From contig VDFB02270651.1 in assembly GCA_007258455.2 (NCBI GenBank), positions 491,668,711 to 491,732,710 on the forward strand: a DNA stretch of 64,000 bases. Direction: 5' to 3'. This DNA comes from Sequoia sempervirens. Its lineage: Eukaryota; Streptophyta; Pinopsida; Cupressales; Cupressaceae. The notes under the pieces were generated by a model, which was given only the letters and a program-made list of their open reading frames with translations, did no database searches and had not been told where the DNA came from. A program made the position numbers and the translations under genes. Of this stretch, positions 49,186 to 62,100 are shown in pieces; positions within the stretch are counted from its first letter, which is position 1; each line of letters begins with the position of its first letter.

Positions 49186-51950
49186 CATTGAACATAAGGT
49201 AGGTTTCCCAGACAAAGCATCAACAACTATGTTCCTTTTCCCTTTAATATATTCAATATCAAAATCATAAGCTTGCAATTTGCTTACTCATTTTTGCTAT
49301 CTTTCATTTAAGACCTTCTGGTTAAGGAAGTATTTAAAATTGTTGCGATCTATTCTTACCACAAATACTCTGAATCTATAAGGTGTTTGTTCTACATTAG
49401 CACAACTCTAGTCTCCTCACCAAAAGCATCACATTCCAACACAAAGGGTTGAGAAAAATCAGGAATTGCTAACACAAGACATGAACTCATTACCTCCTTC
49501 AGCTTGTCAAAGGTTTGTTGTGCTATGCTTGTCTAGGTGAAAGCCCCTTTCTTGGTCAAGTTTGTCCAGGGAATTGTCAACTAAGAGAAACCCTTTACAA
49601 ACCTTCTATAATAAGTGCATAGACCAAAGAACCCTCTCAACTAGGACAATGTCCTTGGTGGGAGCCAATTTGGATTGCTTGAATCTTTTCTTGATCCACC
49701 TTAACTCCTACATTGACCACATGTCCCAAATATAGAATCTCAGTCATTCAAAATTCAGATTTGGATGCCTTAGCAAATAACAATTGAGCCTCCATGATAC
49801 CCAAAATTTCATCAATGTGCCTCAAATGCTCCTCTCATGTACTATAGATGAGAATTCTGTCAAAGAAATATAGATTTTCTCAGCTATTTATTAAATATGA
49901 TTCATGCATGACTGAAATATAGTAGGAGCATTGATCAATCCAAAGGGAATGACTAGGAATTGATAATGCCCATAAAGATATCTAAAATTTGTCTTGTAGA
50001 TGTCATCCTCTCTCACTCTAATTTGATGATACTTTCATCGAAAATCAATCTTGGAGAAGTCAACTGCTCCATGCAACTCATCAATTAAATCATCAATCCT
50101 AGGAAAAGGGTATCGATTTTTTTATGGTTCTTTTATTTAGTGCTCTATAGTCTATACACATCCTCATGGTTTCGTCCTTCACCAAGACTACAAAAGAGGC
50201 AAAGGGGCTTGAACTAGTCTAATGTGTCCCATGTCCAATAGTTCTTTAATTTCTTTCTCTATTTCTTCCTTATGCCTTTTGGGATGGTGATACGAATTAG
50301 TGATCACTTGCTTAGCCCCCTCTTCTAACTCAATAACATGTTCAAAACCGCGATCAAGTGGCCTTCTTAGAGGAATGTCACCACATACCTTTCCATACTT
50401 TTTCAAAAGAGATTGTACGTCAACATGATATGATCTTTTACCATCTAAAGAAATGCCTGTCGAAATGAAGCATTGGGTTGCCTATACAACCTCACCATGT
50501 CGGAAGATACTCTCCATTCTTTTTTTAGTAACTATCCTAGAGGCTCCATTTGACATGCCTCAAAGAATTACATTCTTCTTGTTTTCTTTGAATTCAACTC
50601 CATTGTTTTAAAGTTTTGAGAATACTTTCCAAGGGTGTGCAACCATTGTACTCCCAAAACATCCATTTCTTCAATGCCAACATAGAAATCATCAATTACT
50701 TTATGGTTTCCCAATGAAATGCTCAACTAAGATATCTCCTTTGTGTCGAGCATAGTGAAACCATCTATTACCATTACACTAAAACCTTCAAAATCTTTGA
50801 CCTTACGTCCTCTTTTTGCCACCAACCCCTCATCAACAAAGCTGTGGGTTACCCCACTATCAATTAGTACTGTTACCCTTTGTCTTTGCAGGACTACTCT
50901 AACTCTAAAAAGGTTGTATTTTGGTGTACCAGATAATGTAGCAAAGGACCCTACTGCATCCTCTCCCTCATTCTACTTCTCAAGTTCAAATTCCATGTCA
51001 TCACTTTTTGACTCAACTTCTTCCTTCCTAGATTCGTCATTGGAAACCACTTCAACGTAGCAAAATTTCCCACGACCAAGGCATTTGTGGCCTGGTTCCC
51101 ATGGCTCCTTGCAAGAAAAACATAATTTTTTTTCTTTGCAACTCATTTCTAGCTTCTTCATCCAAGTTTGTTTACTTGGGCCACTATTTTTGTAAAGGCT
51201 TCTTGTCCTTCTTTGTGGAAAATGATTTTTATTGGAATTTGTTATTTAGAGTGAACTCCACGTTTTGAGCTCTTTCGATAGCATCTTGCAAAGAGGGTAG
51301 ATCAAATGCCTTAATCCAATATTTGAGGGGTTCATTCAATTCCTGAATGAAGAGTATGGTCAATCTTCTTTTTGAAGCATCTGGAACCACGACGGATAGT
51401 CTTTGAAATTTTGATACATAACTATCAATAAAAATTAGAACCATATTGCTTCAACTAGGCTAATTTTCTGAATTGAACTTCGAGATCCTTCTTATCAAAT
51501 CTGTCAATAAGCTTTTGGCTAAATTTTGCATGAGTCAATTAGAGTGTGACTTTGTGTTACTGTCCCATGATACAACCATTCATGGGCAATGCTTTCGAAA
51601 TGAAGTGTTGCATATTTGATAGGATTTAATGAAAAAAAGTGTTCATCTTTTGGATCCAAGCTTGGGTTGTACACTTATTTGAGACATCATAAGTGGTTAT
51701 GGACAACTTAACCAATCTTCGTTGTAAATACAGGCTATGGGTTCCTCTCTCTTTCTTCAGCCTATTTCTTAGCTTCAATTGACAAAAAATTGTAAGAGAC
51801 ATCACTTCATGAAATTCATCCCCAAGAGATCTATACCCATGTAGGTAGTTCAGATAGCTCTCTCCTATATTCTACTATTCCCCATCACCATCCAAGTCTT
51901 CTACTCTATCCAAAAATTTAGGCATCAAGGGTCTAGCTGCTGATCCTTAT
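49186..51950 (-). pseudogene. Element I gag, protease, reverse transcriptase and RNase H
   Basis: Minus-strand order: gag (51940-51229; RFDKKDLEVQFRKLA, DSYVSKFQRLSVVVPD); zinc knuckle CFSCKEPWEPGHKC (about 51120-51080); retropepsin VLIDSGVTHSFVDEGLV (about 50870-50810); reverse transcriptase with DMGHIRLVQAP, VDFSKIDFR, YHQIRV and [15 protein letters not shown] (50260-49900); catalytic box FFDRILIYS near 49870 where FFDDILIYS is usual; and RNase H ending LQAYDFDIEYIKGKRN, VVDALSGKPTLCSM at 49186. The next residues resume at 30412 beyond N. Many stops are present. The 5' end of gag, the primer site and the 5' LTR are absent because H starts at 51994. Confidence 0.9.
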
Positions 51951-51993
51951 ACTGTTTGGGTATTATTGTTATTGCTGATCCCCCCCCCAAGAT

Positions 51994-52014
51994 TGTAACA
52001 CATCAAAATAAAAT

Positions 52015-52050
<36 letters not shown>

Positions 52051-52368
52051 GTACATATATACATATATATGTATGTATGTATATATGTATATATGTACAT
52101 ATATACATACATATATACATACATATATATATGTATGTATATATGCATATATATATACATGCATATATATATATTAAAATAATATTTATTATTTATTTAT
52201 TAATGCTCAACTATTGTATTTTATTGTAAATTATTGATAAGATCGTATCTGATCTTATCTGGAGTTTCTTTTTAGAAACTTCATGTTTTTGTATATTTTG
52301 TAAACTATTTATTGAGCACATTGCTAAATGTAAATATATCGAATATTTTACCAATTACTTGCGTAATA
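51994..52368 (+). repeat. 5' LTR of element H, with AT microsatellite
   Basis: About 375 bp, starting TGTAAC and ending GCGTAATA just before the primer site. The terminal CA is expected, and TA fits one C-to-T change. 52020-52175 is an (AT)n/(ATGT)n microsatellite making up nearly half of the LTR. The frames across it are repeat artefacts. Confidence 0.65.
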
Positions 52369-52380
52369 TGGTATTAGAGC
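52369..52380 (+). other. Primer-binding site of element H
   Basis: TGGTATTAGAGC, one change from the initiator tRNA-Met site, abutting the LTR end. Confidence 0.85.
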
Positions 52381-53242
52381 CCAAGTTACTCATAATTAAT
52401 CTTCTAAAAATTTCGAAAGAAATTTTTTAAGTTTTTTGAAGATTGATTTTTGCGGGTTTTGTATTTGAAGATCGAGGGTTTTGATTCACATTTTTTTTGT
52501 GAATATTTTTCTCTTGAAAAATCGTGGTTTTGTGTTGAATATTTTCGTTTTTACTATGGGAATTTTGCCAAGCATTTGCTTCTAAGAACGATTTTGTCTT
52601 CTGGCCACGTTTTTTATTTTCCGAAGCCCTTCTGGTCACGATTTTCAAATACTTAAATCCGCAATTTTGCTAAGTTTTTGGCTCCGTTTTCTATATGTTC
52701 CTGGTCACGTTTTCATTGAACCTCTGTCTGCATATTTTCGTCCATATTTGAACGCGTTTTCTAAAGATCTAAGGTCGCGTTCTTCGGCTTCTTTAACCCG
52801 CGTTTCTAGTTACTGTTTTCTGGTTTTTTCCAGACACGTTTTCTTCTTCTTTGGACTCATTTTTCACCTGTTCGTGGTTGAAGATTTCTTCATTTAGGGT
52901 CGCGTCTCTGTGCAATCTTCTGAGCACATTTTTCTGTTGTGAGATACCTGCAATTTCTAGCATTTCTTTCTGCATTTTCTGAAGAAAAGTTTGGCTGACT
53001 AGGGTTTTGCTCAAAATTTTTTTTGGATTACATATTCCTTGTGGGTTTTTTGAGACTTTTTCTGGTTAGCTTTCAATTTTTTCTGGGTGCCTCGGGATCC
53101 GTGCCTCAATTTTTTTGTGCTAGTAGATTTGTCTTGAAATCTGTGCCTATACCTGCCTTAGAGTATTGGAACTTGTGCCTCAGGTTTCGTGCATTTAGCC
53201 TCTTCTCAGCACCTCGTTTTTTGTGTCTCGAAAAGAGTGAAG

Positions 53243-55644
53243 ATGGCGAGTTTGACCAACCTTATGTTGGAAGGTAGTCAGCATTTCAACGACATAAATT
53301 ATAACACCTGGAAGCAGCGAATGATGACCATCTTTGAATATCGCTGCCTTGATCAGATGATTCTAGGCAACACTACTCGCCCCACAATGGCAGGTAAGGA
53401 TTAGGAGAAGTTTGATGAGCAGAATCGTGAAGCAGTGATGCTCATTAAACTTTCAGTTACCGATGATCAGCTACCTCAGATTTTGCTTGGAAAATCAGCA
53501 AAGGAGATTTGGGACCACCTGAAGGGTTTGCATGAGACTTCCGACAAACTTTGCAAGCGCACTTGAACAAAATCCAAGAGATCCGAGATCAGTTGGAGGC
53601 TATTGGTCGGAAAATGGAGGAGGAAGACATGGGCGTGATCACTTTGAAAAGCCTACCTAAGTCCTATGAACATTTCATAGAGACTCTGAACATTACATCT
53701 ACTAATGTTGACCTGAAGTTTCTAGAGCTTTGCACTATCCTCTTGCAGCAGGATCGTTGGAAACAACAGTTTGGTAGTAGTGCATCCTCATCCTCTACAG
53801 AGAAGGCCTTTGCAGCTAAAACCTAGCCCAAGAACAAAGGGAAAGGTCAACCTTCGCAGCAAAAAGGCTCAAGTCAACCCCCGACCAGCCCTAAGAAGAA
53901 GAATATTTAGTGCAACTATTGCCACAAATATGGTCACATAAAGGATTGTCGTGCACGTTTGGCTTCTGAACAAAAGAAGCAGGGAGGGTCTCAGCAAAAA
54001 GCGAATGTTGCAGAGCACTTTGAGCAGAAGGAATCTACCTTTTATGCTCTTATGGCTAAAAGGCCTATAGAACATGTAAAATCCTCTGCTTGGTATATTG
54101 ATTCAGGTGCCTCGCATCATTTCACTCATCGGCGTGCCTGGTTCACAGACTTTTCTCCTTCCACTGACTCATTCATTTTTGGAGGAGGCGAAGAATACAC
54201 AGTTGTCGGTACAAGCACAATTCAGGTTCAGTCTGGTGGGAGGAATCTCATATTCCTCAACATATATTATGTCCCTAATATGGAGCTCAACCTTCTCTTA
54301 GTCAGTCAGATCATGCGGCATTCTCCTCAGATGGATGTGGTGTTCAGTGTTCACAAATATTCTATTGTTGATTGGGAGACTTGCACAATGGTGGCCGTTG
54401 GTATTGAGGATCATGGCCTTTACAGGCGATTCTCCAGAGTTAGCCATGGCAGCCAGAAATTCTGCTGTCACGAGTCTTTGGCATCAATAGTATGGGCACT
54501 TAAATGTGCACTGTCTCTCTCAACTTGCTCGGGAGGGACTTGTAGCTGGTCTACTTGACATTCAAACTCAACATCAGGGCGTTTGTGGTGCTTGTCAGGT
54601 CGGGAAACAGCATCGGACACCGTTCACGGATGGAGACTCTTGGCGAGCTTCTAAGGTACTGCAATTAGTTCATGCTGATATTTGTGGGCCCATGTCGACT
54701 CCCTCTATAACTGGTTATAGGTATTTCTTACTTTTTGTTGATGATTTCAGTAAGAAAATGTGGGTATACTTTCTTAAGCAAAAATTAGAAGTGTTTAATG
54801 TATTTCAGAAGTTTAAGGCCTTGGTAGAAAAAGAGTTTGGTTCTAGCATAATTACTCTTAGGTTAGATAATGGGGGGGAATTTTGTTCTAGTGCATTCTT
54901 CAACTTCTGTGATACACATGGAATTAAACGCCAGTTAACCACACCCTACACTCAACAAAACGGCATTGTAGAGCGGCGCAATCGTACGATTGTTGAGATG
55001 GCCCACTCCATGTTGCAACACAGGAGTGTTCCTACAAAGTTTTGGGAAGAAGCAGTCTATACTGCTGTCTATCTCCTTAATCAGTCACCCACTCATGCCG
55101 TTAAGGGGAAGACTCCTGAGGAAGCTTGGACTGGTCGCAAACCCAGGATCAGTCTTTTGAAAGTCTTTGGCTCTTTAGCTTATTTTTGGATTCCAGATGC
55201 CAAGCGCTCTAAGTTAGATTCCAAGAGTCAAAAACTTATGTTCACAGGGTATAGTGACAACCATAAGGCATACCAGTTGATTGATGTAAACATTGATCGT
55301 CTTATCTTTAGTTGGGATGTTGTCTTTGATGAAGAACGGGGACCATTTCACCTTTCCTCGCTTGTTCAGCATTCAAAGGATCAACCCGTGAAGGCTTTTG
55401 ATTTGGGAGTCCAACTTCTGTTAGGTTCACCTGATGGGAGGGATGACGAAGACTCAGCCTTTGATGATGCTCAACCTGATTTTCCTCCGGATGATACTAA
55501 AAATCCACCTACTGAACCTGTTCTAGATCCACAACCAGTTCCAGCTCCTCCTGTTACATTTGATGTTGGCACTTCTACTCTCCGGCCGAAATGGTGGCTT
55601 AAGACTATCAGTGATCTTCATGATGATGAGCTCATTGAGGGTAG
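53243..55644 (+). pseudogene. Element H gag, protease and integrase
   Basis: A start ATGGCG lies at 53243 (MASLTNLMLEG, YNTWKQRMMTIFEY, copia-type gag). TAG stops lie at 53402, 53824 and 53908, with a frameshift between 53404 and 53551. Zinc knuckle CNYCHKYGHIKDC follows at about 53911-53949, then retropepsin WYIDSGASHHFTH (about 54091). A second frameshift falls near 54440-54480. The integrase has GVCGACQVGKQHRTPF and catalytic residues in HADICGP, LRLDNGGEF and NGIVERRNRT. The acidic linker before RT is cut by G at 55644. The integrase domain (54506-55644) is the best-preserved part. Confidence 0.92.
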
Positions 55645-56979
55645 TGTTGTGACCTTTTCACACATCGCCCCATTCAAGATGGGGACCCCCTAAATTTTGC
55701 TCCATTCTGGTCTTTTGGCTTTGTTTTGTCTCTCTCTCTCTCTCTTTCTGTCTCTTTTCTGCTGTTTTCCTTTCCAGGGTTGTGTCCTCCATTGAGCTTA
55801 AATGAGAAATTTGGCCGAGTCGGTAAAGTTAGGGATTTGAACTTTCCAGCTAATTTGTGGTCAAAAGAGGTGAATAAATTGAAAATTGAGACTAACATTG
55901 ATGTCAGTGTGATTCCAACAAGTTTCCTCTGAAGTTTCATCAAATTCTGGCAACTTACTATTTTTAGTAAGTGTGCAATTTAGAGTGTTCCTTCAGCATT
56001 TTTGAAGTTTCGAGAGTTACACCGCATTTAGAACATATCAAGCTGCTCACTAGTAAATTTTGAGCCAGAACGGACAACTTGCTATTTTTAGCAGTTCAGC
56101 TTCGAGAGCAAATTTCAAGGTTTATACACAGAGTTTTTCAGTGCATGTCTGGAGATTCCTTCTGGGTTTCTCGAGACCTTCGCAATGGTGTAACATGCAA
56201 AATGAGATAACGACTTTTAGAGTTCAAGCCTTCGGAGGCTATTTTTAGGGTTTGCATGTCAGGGTTTTCTTTGCATGTCTGCATATTCCTTATGGGTTTT
56301 TTGAGAGCTACGCAGTGATGTGACATGCAAAGCACGATGATCACTTATTCAGGAACTTACTATTTTTAGCAGGTGCATTCCGGCAACCGCCTCCCAGCAC
56401 TTCAGAATCACAAACTGATCGCAATGCAACAGAAACGAGGACAAACGGAGATCGTTTGATACGCATGCAAGACCAATTAGGGTTTCCAGCTTCGGGACCC
56501 AAAAAGAGGGGTATAAAGTCAGAATTTTCAAAAACCAGTGTATCCCACTACGTTCAAAATCTTTCAAGCTATCCACCGGTAAAATTTGAAGGCAAACGGA
56601 GCACTTACTATTTATAGTAAGTCGTTTCAGAAACTGGCTAAAAATAGTAAACCAGCAGCAGGCGCCAGTGTCAACATGCAGGTCATGTGGTGAGGAGCAC
56701 ATCATTCGAATTTCAAGTCAAACGGAGTTGTGGAGACCTCAAAAACAGGCAATGGCTATAAATAGCAAATCACCTTCAGAAATATGCTATTTTTAGCAGG
56801 TTAGCTCAAAGGGCAGTGTGAACAGGTTGACAAGGTCATGAAGGTCCCGTGTTTAAAATTTGAAATTGATCCGAGCTTCAGAAGTATGGAAATCAGAGGA
56901 CTTACTATAAATAGCAGGACACAGAGAAGCAGGCAGAAGAAAGGAAAATGGCTAAGTCTGAGACTTCATCCTTCATCAC

Positions 56980-57710
56980 CTTGAAAGTGCGCCCACTTCA
57001 GATGGTTGATAGAAAAATATTCTAAGGCATAAGTTCATTCACCTCATGCCTCCATTTGCGCCCTCTTTAAGTAGATGATTTGAAAAATCTCTAAGTGTCA
57101 AGTTCATCCTCTAGCCTAGGCAAAATGCGCCCTCACATGCAAGATGACTTGAAGAGAATAAAAAAATTCTAAGGCAAAAAGATATCCTCCTGCCACTATC
57201 AAATGCGCCCATGTCACTCCAAGGAAGTCAAAGGTCAAAGATGTTAATCCTCCTCCTATCCTCATATGCGCCCATGCTACAAAGACAAGTCAATGGCGTT
57301 ATAAATTCATCCTTCACCATGCCTAGAATGCACCCACCTCTCAAGTCAAAGAGTCAAACGTGTTGTTAGAGGCTTTATCCTTTACCCTATGCTAAATGCG
57401 CCCATGCTAAACAAGGAGTCCAAGGTGGTCAAAGGTGGCGTTGAAAAGTTTATCCTTCAGCACACATGATATGAGCCCAAATCAAGGCATGTAAGGACAA
57501 AATACCAAGGGCGTTGAAAGTCAAAATCCTCCTCTATGTCTCAAATGCGCCCAAGATTAGAAGGAAAGTCAAAGAAAGTTGAAGGTGTTGAAAGTTTTCA
57601 TCCTCTTAAACATGTGAAATGCGCCCAAAGTGCATAAAGTTTGAAATGAAATAAAATTTGCCTAGGCGTGGGAAGTTAATCCTCCTACATGTGTGAAATG
57701 CGCCAAGCTA
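56980..57710. repeat. ATGCGCCC array in G
   Basis: Eleven cores, near 56987, 57055, 57123, 57203, 57266, 57329, 57393, 57472, 57544, 57618 and 57698, with spacing 63-80 bp. Between cores are TTCTAAG and CATCCT(C/T) words. The units are more diverged from each other than those of E, but the core and spacing are the same. Confidence 0.8.
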
Positions 57711-58766
57711 TGAGGTGATGTGAATAATAAAATTTTCTAAGTACGCTAAGGTAGGGTGATGGAAATGTGAAAGGAAGTTGCTAAGGCGCTGGGAATATTA
57801 AGCCTATGGGGTGATAAGAATAAACATGTTGGGTGTTAAAATTAAAATTTCTCCATGATATGTGCTTTCAAGAAAATTTTCCTAAGTGAATTGATAAAAT
57901 CTCCACACAGGCAAGATGAATGAAGCTGAATAAAAATTTTTTAAGGCAAGTGCAAAATGTGCTAAATAATTTTAAATTTTTCTACAGAACAATATTTTCT
58001 TCCTTAGGAAAATCACGCCTAGACTTGAAGATGATGAAATTTCCTAAGGCGCGAGCAAAATTGCCTGAGATGAAGTCAAATGATATCAGCTTCACAGGAT
58101 TGATAAAAGTTTCCAAGTCAGAGCAAAGAAATGCGCCTGGAGATGTGAAGAAATGGATTAAATTTGTTAAAAAATTATTTTTCTAAGGTTCAAAATTCAA
58201 GAAAAATTAAATGAACCCATTCGTTGTATACCAATGAGTTCGACAAATTTTGAAGAAAATTTTCTTCTGGGTATTGAAGATCTTTGATGAGAAGTTGATT
58301 TCCAAGTCTTCTACACTTCGCCAAGGCCTTCGGGATGAAGAATTTAACCGGTGTGCGAATTATGAATTTTCCTAAGGGGAAAATTTAAAATTTTCTAAGG
58401 CAAATTGAATAAGAGGTGTTTTCAAAATAAAATTTTCCAGACGATGAATTTGAAGTGAATTGCCTAGATAATTTCGATTGAATTCTTCATAGGATGAATT
58501 TTCCAGAGTCAGAGGTGAATGAAATTAAAATTTGAATGACAGAGCTCCAGCTGGTGAGTAAAATTTGTTAAAAGGTGAATTTAAAGTAAATATTTTCAAA
58601 AGTGAATTAAAATGCTCCAGTCAAAGTTGAAGTTCTAGAATGCCAAGATTCCAGGCGTCAGGTGACAAGTGTTGCAAATGCCAGAGGAGGGAAATTCGAA
58701 TTCTTGAGGAGAAGTAGTGGAGATTTAATGTACTGGCTAAACTTAGCCTCTTTCTAGAATTCGATT

Positions 58767-58776
58767 TTGCTATAAG
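58767..58776 (+). promoter_or_regulatory. Possible promoter of the G reading frame
   Basis: GCTATAAGAG lies about 400 bp before the ATG at 59169. A GAAG/GCTGAAG-rich, AUG-poor leader follows, as in a plant 5' UTR. The TATA match is weak, and transcription of this frame from within U3 is an inference. Confidence 0.35.
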
Positions 58777-59168
58777 AGCTGAAGGTTTTTCATTTCTCTT
58801 CACCAGTTGAAGAAATTCGAATTTGCTCTTAGTTTAGTGTTGTAGTGAATTGCTGAAGCTGAAGTGTGAAAGTGCAAGTGAGATTCGATTTGAGAAGAAG
58901 AAGATTGCTGAAGCTGAAGGCTGAAATCTGAGTTTGTTGTTGAAGCTGAAAAGGTACGACTTGAAGTACAAGTAAGTGGCTGAGGCTGAAATTCGCTAAG
59001 TCATTAGAAGATTGCTGAAGTTCGAATTTAAAAGAATCTAAGTTGCCGAAGTAAAGTGGATGATTTTATAAAGGTTTGAAGTTGCTGAGTGTGAAGTGAA
59101 GTTGTTGAAGCTTGCTTAGAAATTTTCTGAGTATTGAAAGTTCGAATTTGTTCAAGGAGAAGTTGAGG

Positions 59169-62100
59169 ATGGCTGAAGTAAGAGCAATTGGCAGAGACAA
59201 CAACGGTGCATCCAGACAGGCTATTATCAAGAAACTAGGCATGTCTTTCCTGCCGGAGTCTATGTTCACCTTGAAGTTGGGCAAGCTGGCTGACACCAAT
59301 TTCGGCTCTTTCAACTTGGAGACTTTCAGAAATCGGATAATGGGAGTTGGCAGTCACCGTCCTTCAATGACTTCGCACAACATTGTTCGAAGTGGATTAT
59401 TTGCAGCTGCTGGTTTTCCGCCAGCTATTCAGTGCTCGGAGCTAATGATGGAATGTGCAAACTGTTATGAGCCTGAGCATAGGTCGATTGTTTCACCGGA
59501 TGGTCAAGTGTTCGCCAACCTCACTCCTTCAGCTATTGGTGAAGCTTTTGGAATCCCAGCACACGAGAAGATGATTTACAAATCGAGAGAGCGTGCTGAG
59601 CGAATGTATGCTTCCACATTCGAGAGATGTACAGAGGCGATTAATACTTGCTGGATGAACAAGCCTAGGCCCTCTCGTACAAAGCTACCGAGGCAGATTA
59701 TATCAGATGATTTGAAGCAGGAATACTGTGACCTCATCATGATGCTGAGTAGAGTTGGAGGTTGCCCTCAGGCATTTATTTTCGAGCCATGGATGTTTTA
59801 TTACATCAACCTCGTGTTGGAAGGAAAAGAGTACGTCAACTGGGCCATGATGATCAGTGATAACTTGCACGAGTAGCTCCTGAGTTTGAGAAGAACGAAG
59901 ACTTTTTACATGGGCTCTTACCTTATTTACATGTTGGCTCCTATGACGAGGTACAGAGGGATTTCTTATAAGGAGCCTGTTGGTTGTGGTTCTCACCAAT
60001 TCAAAATTTATGAGGCTTGTCCGCAGTTGCACTTCACAAGCACAACCCATTATAAGCGTGTCAATGATGCTTTTACCATGCATATTACGAGATCACTTCA
60101 AGAGTGTACTCATCGCAGGATCTCGAGGGAAGCTCAGGAATTAATTGAAAGGTATGGGTGCTGGTTTATACAGTTTCCAAAGTTTTCTTACATTAGGCTG
60201 CAAGGTTTTTCCTCATATCCATATAGGCTGCCTAAGTACCCAACCAACAGGATTTTAATGTTAGAGATATTTAGGCAACTGGTTGCCTACGATAAGATTC
60301 AGAAGAGAAAGAAGAAGGGAGGAGTTGAGTTCCTGATTATCATGGGTAATTCAGACGAAGTGTGTCCTTCACTTCAGGCAGCTAGAGAAGCTGAAAGTGA
60401 GCTTCAGTTCTTTCATTTTTCCTATCACACCAGCAGACAGCACTATGATCCACATAGCAACATCAGGTGGATACTGTCAGAAGAGTTTAAACATAAGGAA
60501 AATATTGAAGATTACTGGGCTGATGCATCAGATGAAGCAGAAGTCAGGAAGAGTATGTTCTCTAGGTTGCCATTGAGTATGATCAGGGAGTGTGAAGTCA
60601 TTCCAGTACCAGACCAGGTGGATGAGGACATGAACGTTCTCTATCCAGATTATGAGGCAGTGAGAGATACTCTGCTTCCACTCCCCGATTGGTCAGAGCC
60701 TGAGATAACAAATTTGGACACACTTTGTATTCCAGTTATGACATTTACTAGAGCATGGGTTGATAGGCATGTGAGCAGACTGAAGAGTAGGCCAATTTCC
60801 TTGACCTACAATTTGATGGGAGATCACAAGACACCCACTACCAGCAGGAAGAAACAAATTCTCGAGGTCCAGAATCTCGAAGGAAGGAGCCAGTTCGTCA
60901 GGAGCCTGTTTGGCCAGAACCTCCAAGAGTTGTAGTTGAGTCGCCCACGCCATTGGAGACACGCTCTCCAAGCATACAGGAGGTTTCTCTTTTTGCTGAT
61001 CAGAGAAATGCATTGAATCAGGTGCATGAGGTACATGAAGAAAATCAGCCACCACGGAGAGAGTCAGTTGGCCAGAGTGTCAACGCACCTACTAGAGATG
61101 ATCAGCATGAAGATGATGAGGAGACCGCTACTGATACTCATTTTCAGCATGAGTTAGAGGCGGCTTTAGAGGATGATGATATAGTTTCAGGAGATACTCA
61201 GCCACTAGAGGCCGATGAGCCTCACTAGAATAATATTGAAGTTGAACAAGTCCGAGAAGTAGAAGCACAAGAACAGCAGCCGTTTGAAATACAGCATATA
61301 GTACCTAATTGGCTCAAAGATAGAATGAGAAGGAGCCCCAGTGAAGAGATTGATCCAGCAGTAGAGATGGAAGAGTTGTTAAACAGGATCAGCGCACCTC
61401 CACCAAAGAAGAGAGCACGAATTTTTTTGAAGATATCAACTGATGAGGGTGGTTCTTGCACCCTTCATATTGCAGTGCCACAAGTGGATTGTGATCAGGA
61501 TGAAGCAATGCTCGAAAATTATGTGATCACAACTATGGAGTTAGGACATCCCACAGGTGCACAGATTGTTGAGGAGTGTGATAACTCCTATCAGGCGCTT
61601 AAGGATAGATTGTTCAGGAAGGAAGGAAAGTATAAGAAATTGAAGAAAGAACATAAAACATTGATAGGATATGTACAACAGTTGTCTCGTCCTTGTGGGC
61701 AGGAGATTCCAGCAATAGAGCTTCCCGCCGAGTTATCCAGAGAGCCAGTTAGCGGCTTGTTGGAATTGAGGAAAATGGCATAGGAGGCAGATAAATGGGT
61801 TACAGGAGTTCGTGCCGAAATAGAAAAGTTCATGGAAGACCTTGCTCATGCTTACCAGCAAGCTTCCAGCATTGTGACACGAATGGAGCCAGTTGATCAG
61901 GCCTGGGGCGATGCTTCTATTTATCAGAGCAAAGTTATTCAATGTCTAGAGGCATTGAGGCATACTCCTTCGCAGATGCTGATTGATGGAGGAGTCATTC
62001 AAGAAGGTGATAGATATAACTTTGCTAGATGGTACTCTTCAGTAGTCACCGGACGTGGTTTCTTTGACGCAGCACAGGTGGATTCAGCTAGAGTTCGAAA

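Larger units (their letters stand above)
30408..49190 (-). mobile_element. Solo LTR N, about 1.95 kb, holding four further insertions
   Basis: N spans 30413-49185 and is flanked by CATTG (30408-30412 and 49186-49190). Removing O, K, D and E leaves 30413-30820, 34646-34699, 37583-37763, 43050-43399 and 48226-49185, about 1.95 kb, which begins TGTAATGTCCCC (minus, 49185) and ends ATTATTACA (30413). There is a head hairpin TTGGCCTA/TAGGCTAA (49115-49122 and 49138-49145) and two CTCCAAGAA..TTTGGAG hairpins (about 48972 and 49080). With no internal region and a perfect duplication it is a solo LTR, related to L (similar U5 end and length). Confidence 0.85.
27650..51993 (-). mobile_element. Element I: Ty3/gypsy chromovirus-like retrotransposon, split by N, cut by H
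   Basis: On the minus strand the coding order is gag (about 51940-51170), zinc knuckle and protease (51161-50700), reverse transcriptase (50600-49650), RNase H (49400-49186), [insertion N], integrase (30412-29400), polyprotein tail (29300-28992) and 3' LTR (28991 leftward). The protein reads without a gap across the N insertion once one copy of CATTG is removed, which shows that the two halves were one element. Its 5' end is missing from the window, because copia element H begins at 51994. Many stops are present. Confidence 0.88.

Noticed and set aside
51956..52177. Tyr/Ile repeat proteins
   Set aside because: They are translations of an AT/ATGT microsatellite in the LTR of H.
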